In this document: positions 60,176-64,000 of the stretch, piece after piece | How positions within the stretch are numbered: the first letter of the stretch is position 1 | Layout of the letters: each line of letters opens with the position of its first letter | Assembly: GCF_954871325.1 (NCBI RefSeq) | Contig: NC_088776.1 | Span: forward strand, 19,592,052 to 19,656,051 | Reading direction: 5' to 3' | DNA from: Gordionus sp. m RMFG-2023 | Taxonomy: Eukaryota; Nematomorpha; Gordioida; Chordodea; Parachordodidae | DNA: 64,000 nt | Notes under the pieces: model-generated | Seen by the model: only the letters and a program-made list of their open reading frames with translations | Told to the model about the DNA's origin: nothing | The model's database searches: none | Made by a program: the position numbers and the translations under genes

Positions 60176-61360
60176 GTTTATTCAACAGAATTATTATAGA
60201 ATTGGCCTTTGCAAATAAAGATTTAATATAATTGGATGTTAATGAATACGACGCCTTACATTTAAAAACATTAATAACATAATATATAAGAGGCACCCGA
60301 CACATAAAAATTTTTATGGGGGGCTGTAAATTTTTTAGAAAATTTTATGTTTTAAATATTAATAATGGAACAATATTATCTATTATGTAGAATATTTTAT
60401 TGGGCTCGCGAGCCCTGCTGCCTCCATGAAGTCGGCGCCTATGGTATATATTAATATATTAAAATTTGTTGTAATTGCTTTTATCAAATATCTTGAAAGT
60501 TTATTTATATTTTGATATTGGAAGTGAATTACATTAATAAATCTTTGTTCAAATGTTAAACACAATTTACTCCTACCTTAAATAATTATATACTTTTATA
60601 TTCCGATATATATAGATGTAATAAATTTTAAATTTAACCAGTAGATAAAATATTTTTTACAATAATCTTATTATTGTTCAATATTTGCAATTAATAATAT
60701 TGCTACTATCTGGATGAATTTCAGAACCATTCAATTGAAGTATCAATAATTTTTATTTTTTGAAATTAATTTCAATTATCGCCAATAAATATCTATAATT
60801 TCATGGTGTATTTGAGTGGGGTGGAGGGGGGGGGGATTGCCCATATCATAATTTTTTGTTCTAAGTAAACATAAAATATGCCATTATTAAAATCATTATT
60901 AATTTCTTCTTGCCATAAAAGAATTAGAAATTGACCTGGAGGTGTTGCACCATCCTGCCCCCCCCCCCATTTGCATTGGATTGTGTTTAAGATTATATTA
61001 ATTTTTTAGTCAAATAGTGTTAAAATTGAATTTAATCATGGCCGTTCTAAGCCCGTTTGGTGACCCGGGGAAAGAATTAGATAGTATTTAAAAAGCCCCA
61101 TTAATTGGGTCTTTTTGTTTATTTTAATTTTATTAATTATAATAAGAGTTTTTAGGAAACATTTTAGAGAGCACGTCACTTCTGGTTCGGAGCCCATTTC
61201 AAACCACAAAATAAATACAATTTCTAAAGATATTAAGAAATCTGGCACGGATCCAATAATTTTTTAAGGAAGGTCTGACAAAAAAAATTTCCAATTTCAA
61301 ACGAAAAATAAAAAACGTCCGCAAAATTTTCAATATAATAAAAATATTTTGTTTAGGGTT
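60176..61360. other. 3' flank of NHE copy B
   Basis: The probable 3' untranslated region, then A+T-rich DNA with a G run near 60826 and a C run near 60958 that face each other around about 120 bases. This looks like the subterminal G/C runs of hAT-like ends, but no duplication was found. No gene. Confidence 0.45.
60214..60219 (+). promoter_or_regulatory. Candidate polyadenylation signal of NHE copy B
   Basis: AATAAA 38 bases after the copy B stop codon. A+T-rich DNA makes such hexamers common, so position is the main support. Confidence 0.4.
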
Positions 61361-61918
61361 ATATTCATTCATTCATTACCACGCCAGAAATTGCACGAAG
61401 TGCAATTTCATCACCCACCAGGAGTTGTAGCGTGCACCATGTATATTCACTAGTATATAGATCCTATACATGATGTATACCCGTTTTATTATAGTGGACG
61501 GTACCACTATGTAGTCAGCTAGCATAGTAAAGAAGAGAGGAGTAAGAAAGAGGGGATCTATTAGTTCCGTTACCGGCAAAATAGTGTTAAGAATTGTAGC
61601 TAATATTAATAATAATAATGTACCTGACACCTGGTTAGATTTAAGAGATGGGAAAAAAAAAGTTTCTTAATGTTTGGTAAGTATATCCTTGGAAGATAAC
61701 GCAATGTCTATAGAATCCATGTTATTCACTATTATCATTATTATATTGAGCCTGGAGATCGTTATCATTATTAATATTCATGGTTTTAAGATTATCATTG
61801 ACTTCGTCAAAAATCATAATTCCTATTGCGCCAAAACATAAGTTGTCATTAGACTGGGGATAAGAGATTGGAAATAAGGCAGTGCGAGAAATAGTCTGAT
61901 ACGTCCACGATTCCTGTT

Positions 61919-62767
61919 CTAGTTTAAACCATATTTAAGCATGTATTGCAGATGTTCCTTTAAATGTTTCTTGTTTTTGCTGAGTGCAAGAAAATCTATA
62001 AACGTAAGATTGATCAAGTCCATGTCCTTCAGACATTTTGCCAGCCAATAGTATTTGGGGATTCTTCGCCTTTCGTAATCCGGGGTCCACTCCATGGACG
62101 AAAATATTATATTATCTCGTGAATGTCTTAAGCAGTGGCCGAGTAATTCTAATCTCCTCAAAGGAATGAGTCTTTTGATAGGTAGGATGTCGCACCTGTT
62201 CCAGAGAGTTGTGTTTGGGGTGTTGTATGGATAGTAAGTTTTAGTGATTCTTCTTAAGCACTTGTTTATGAAGGTCTGGGATGTGTTGATGTTGCTTTTA
62301 GTGTCCTGCCATGTTTCCAACCCGTATGTTAAGATGGGTAGAATTAGGGATTTAAAGAGTCTTATTTTTAGGTTCGTAGATATCTGGTTGGACGACCATA
62401 ATTTAGTTAGCTGATGATATCGGGATCTGGACTTGTTGGTCCTCGACTTAGTATCCAAAATGGTGGTGCCTAATGACATTATTCTGGTTCCTAGGTACTT
62501 AAAATCCAAGACCGTATCTACCACATTATCCTCAAAGTTAAAGGGGTCGCTGTTATATAGAGGGATATTGGATACAATTAACTTTGTCTTTGAGTAGTTG
62601 ACTTTCAGTCCGCATCCAAAGCAATTTTTGACAAACAATGACAGCAAGTTTCTTAATTTGTACTCAGAGTTAGCTAATATGCATACATCATCTGCATAGC
62701 ATAGAAAATTTAGAGAGTTGTGTATGTTATTATCATATTGTTGATTCAGATATCGAGGGTAGAGCAT
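61919..62767 (-). CDS. LINE reverse transcriptase, C-terminal ORF
   Basis: 282 codons including the catalytic YADD (LCYADDVCILA) near residue 25, the GLKVNYSKTKL segment, YLG, and the Y-G-x-E-T-W and F-I-N-K-C-L-R-R-I patterns. It overlaps the preceding ORF (62733-63245) in another frame, so the enzyme is split. Confidence 0.85.
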   Translation of the reverse strand: MLYPRYLNQQYDNNIHNSLNFLCYADDVCILANSEYKLRNLLSLFVKNCFGCGLKVNYSKTKLIVSNIPLYNSDPFNFEDNVVDTVLDFKYLGTRIMSLGTTILDTKSRTNKSRSRYHQLTKLWSSNQISTNLKIRLFKSLILPILTYGLETWQDTKSNINTSQTFINKCLRRITKTYYPYNTPNTTLWNRCDILPIKRLIPLRRLELLGHCLRHSRDNIIFSSMEWTPDYERRRIPKYYWLAKCLKDMDLINLTFIDFLALSKNKKHLKEHLQYMLKYGLN

Positions 62768-63245
62768 GTTCTTGTTTGAAGGATTTATTCAGAATATCGT
62801 TCATTATTACATTAAATAGCATAGGTGATAAAATGCATCCTTGTTTCAGTCCTCTGTTGGCCTTAAATGGTTGTGATTTTAAGTTCAGATGTTGTGGTAT
62901 CACGTTATGATTATCGTATATTATTTTTATAAGCGAAATCAGATGTTTATCTATTCCTATGTCCTCCAGTAAGGGCCAGATCTTATGCTGTATGATGGAG
63001 TCAAAGGCTTGACTTAGATCAATCATTAGGGCAAATATTGGGGACTTATGCATTCTAGCTTTCTCCAGAATAACCTTAAGCGCCATGGTTAGTTCCGTCG
63101 TGTTCCTGCCCTTCCTATATGATGTGATGGCGTTTGAGAGGTTTCTATCGATGATTGGTTTAATCCTGACGGCTATAATATACGTGAACATTTTTAGGGT
63201 AACTGGGATCAGTGCAATTCCTCTGGGAAATTGCCAGTATTCCAT
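62733..63245 (-). CDS. LINE reverse transcriptase, fingers/palm ORF
   Basis: 170 codons. It contains MIDLSQAFDSIIQHKIW (motif A with the catalytic Asp) and NRGLKQGCILSPMLFNVIMN (motif B). Its first residues are out of register with the KAAGIDG block upstream, consistent with a frameshift near 63220. Continues in another frame at 62767. Confidence 0.85.
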   Translation of the reverse strand: MEYWQFPRGIALIPVTLKMFTYIIAVRIKPIIDRNLSNAITSYRKGRNTTELTMALKVILEKARMHKSPIFALMIDLSQAFDSIIQHKIWPLLEDIGIDKHLISLIKIIYDNHNVIPQHLNLKSQPFKANRGLKQGCILSPMLFNVIMNDILNKSFKQEHALPSISESTI

Positions 63246-63358
63246 ATCTCATTAAAGAGGGGAAGCAGTAGACTAGCACTTAAATCAGCATCTATCTTCC
63301 AAAGTTCCGCAAAAATCCCATCGATTCCGGCTGCTTTATGGGTTTTTAGTCTTTTTTA

Positions 63359-64000
63359 AAAAAGGCTCATAACACGTGATTATTAATATGATAATAGGAT
63401 AAGGGGTTCGTATGAAACAAAATTTATAACACCATATGTACATAGTGCAATTGACAGAGAAAAATTAATATTTTTGAATCTAGTTTTTATTTTTATATAT
63501 ATTTTGTTATATATAACTTAAAATCAGCTCCTAACCGAAAAATCTTGAAAATGTCAAGTGGATAACTATAATTCTAGACCGACAATATATTTGATAGGGA
63601 AAAAGAATAATTAAAAATATAAATCTTAAAATTCGTTTCAACACACAGATTTATAATCATAAAATATGGAGAAGTTATTTGTTTTTCAATTAAGAAAATA
63701 TATAAATGTTACTATAAGTTATCTAATAAATTCACAAATCTTGTTTTAAATTTGAAAAAAGTGTGCATATTTATTCAAAGTTTTTTTAAAATATAGAAGT
63801 TTAAATTTTTTTTTATTTTCTAAGTGTAGGGTTTCGACCTCGAAAACGCTCCATTTAAATTCTTCACTAGAAATCAAAGAATTTTTTTGCAATTATGTTC
63901 AAAATAATTTACACATATTTTAAAACTATTTTTTTTGAAAATAAAAGCAAATATCTACAGTCATTAGACGGGTTCTCATTTTTTCAAAGAGTCATTAAAA
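63359..64000. other. Right edge of the window
   Basis: A+T-rich. One end of the TGTCGGTCTAGAATT family at about 63550-63585; otherwise nothing recognised. Confidence 0.45.

Larger units (their letters stand above)
61362..63358 (-). mobile_element. 5'-truncated LINE (non-LTR retrotransposon)
   Basis: The minus strand starts near 63358 with KAAGIDGIFAELWK, then YRKGRNTTELTMALKVILEK, LMIDLSQAFDSI (motif A), RGLKQGCILSPMLFN (motif B), LCYADDVCILA (motif C) and DFKYLGTRI. A thumb and C-terminal region follows, with LTYGLETWQDTKS and FINKCLRRI, to a stop at 61919. Frame changes lie near 63220 and 62760. The 3' untranslated region is about 550 bases and ends in an AATGAATGAATGAAT tail at 61366-61380. 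The endonuclease domain is absent. RTE/CR1-like clade, not fixed. Confidence 0.88.

Noticed and set aside
1-64000. LTR retroelements or viral fossils.
   Set aside because: No paired LTRs, gag/integrase motifs, capsid or envelope-like reading frames were recognised; the reverse transcriptases present are of the non-LTR type.

Overview
The window is about 75% A+T, with spliceosomal introns, non-LTR retrotransposon remnants and many hAT-type and other inverted-repeat DNA transposons. This fits a transposon-rich invertebrate animal nuclear genome. I cannot name the species. A peculiarity is the many pure runs of G or C (about 9-15 bases), several of them near transposon ends.

The only host genes I can support are two head-to-tail paralogues, both on the + strand, of a plasma-membrane type Na+/H+ exchanger (SLC9A/NHE family). 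Copy A (10886-19073, 14 exons found, first exon not found) is compact. Copy B (22263-60175) has a signal-peptide exon and the same architecture, but transposons have swollen its introns to about 38 kb. The eight membrane-domain exons present in both copies have identical lengths (297, 167, 155, 102, 218, 209, 90 and 71 bases) and identical phases, so they arose by duplication. The cytoplasmic tail exons keep order and phase but diverge strongly in length and sequence.

The most interesting point is inside copy B. After exons 8, 9 and 10 comes a second intact exon pair (8' and 9', at 52401 and 52839), with the same 90 and 71 base lengths and usable splice sites. The pair resembles copy A more than copy B's own exons. 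Copy B exon 10 lacks the donor used in copy A and runs to a stop. Two in-frame C-termini are therefore predicted: a short form ending in exon 10 (578 residues), and a long form 7-8'-9'-11-15 (849 residues) that lacks the helix which normally binds calcineurin-homologous protein. It could be an alternative-splice switch or the scar of a third gene copy.

The rest is mobile DNA. From left to right: a hAT MITE (1318-1767); a full-ended hAT-like element with a perfect 8-bp duplication (4421-6241); GC-rich hAT MITEs at 4817, 17053, 32780, 35066 and 50296; a small hAT MITE (24009-24219); a 2-kb hAT-like element (25064-27068); an RTE/BovB-like LINE fragment (28560-29295); a second hAT-like copy (29597-31077); a GCGAAA-rich inverted-repeat element (about 32400-34890) and its cleaner relative with TAA duplications (53256-55582); a long-TIR element with TA flanks carrying LINE sequence (36882-40553); a 3.3-kb foldback element with tandem repeats in its arms (44748-48068); a second foldback-like element (55768-57499); and a LINE on the minus strand (about 61360-63358). 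Stretches not listed are A+T-rich DNA in which I see no gene.
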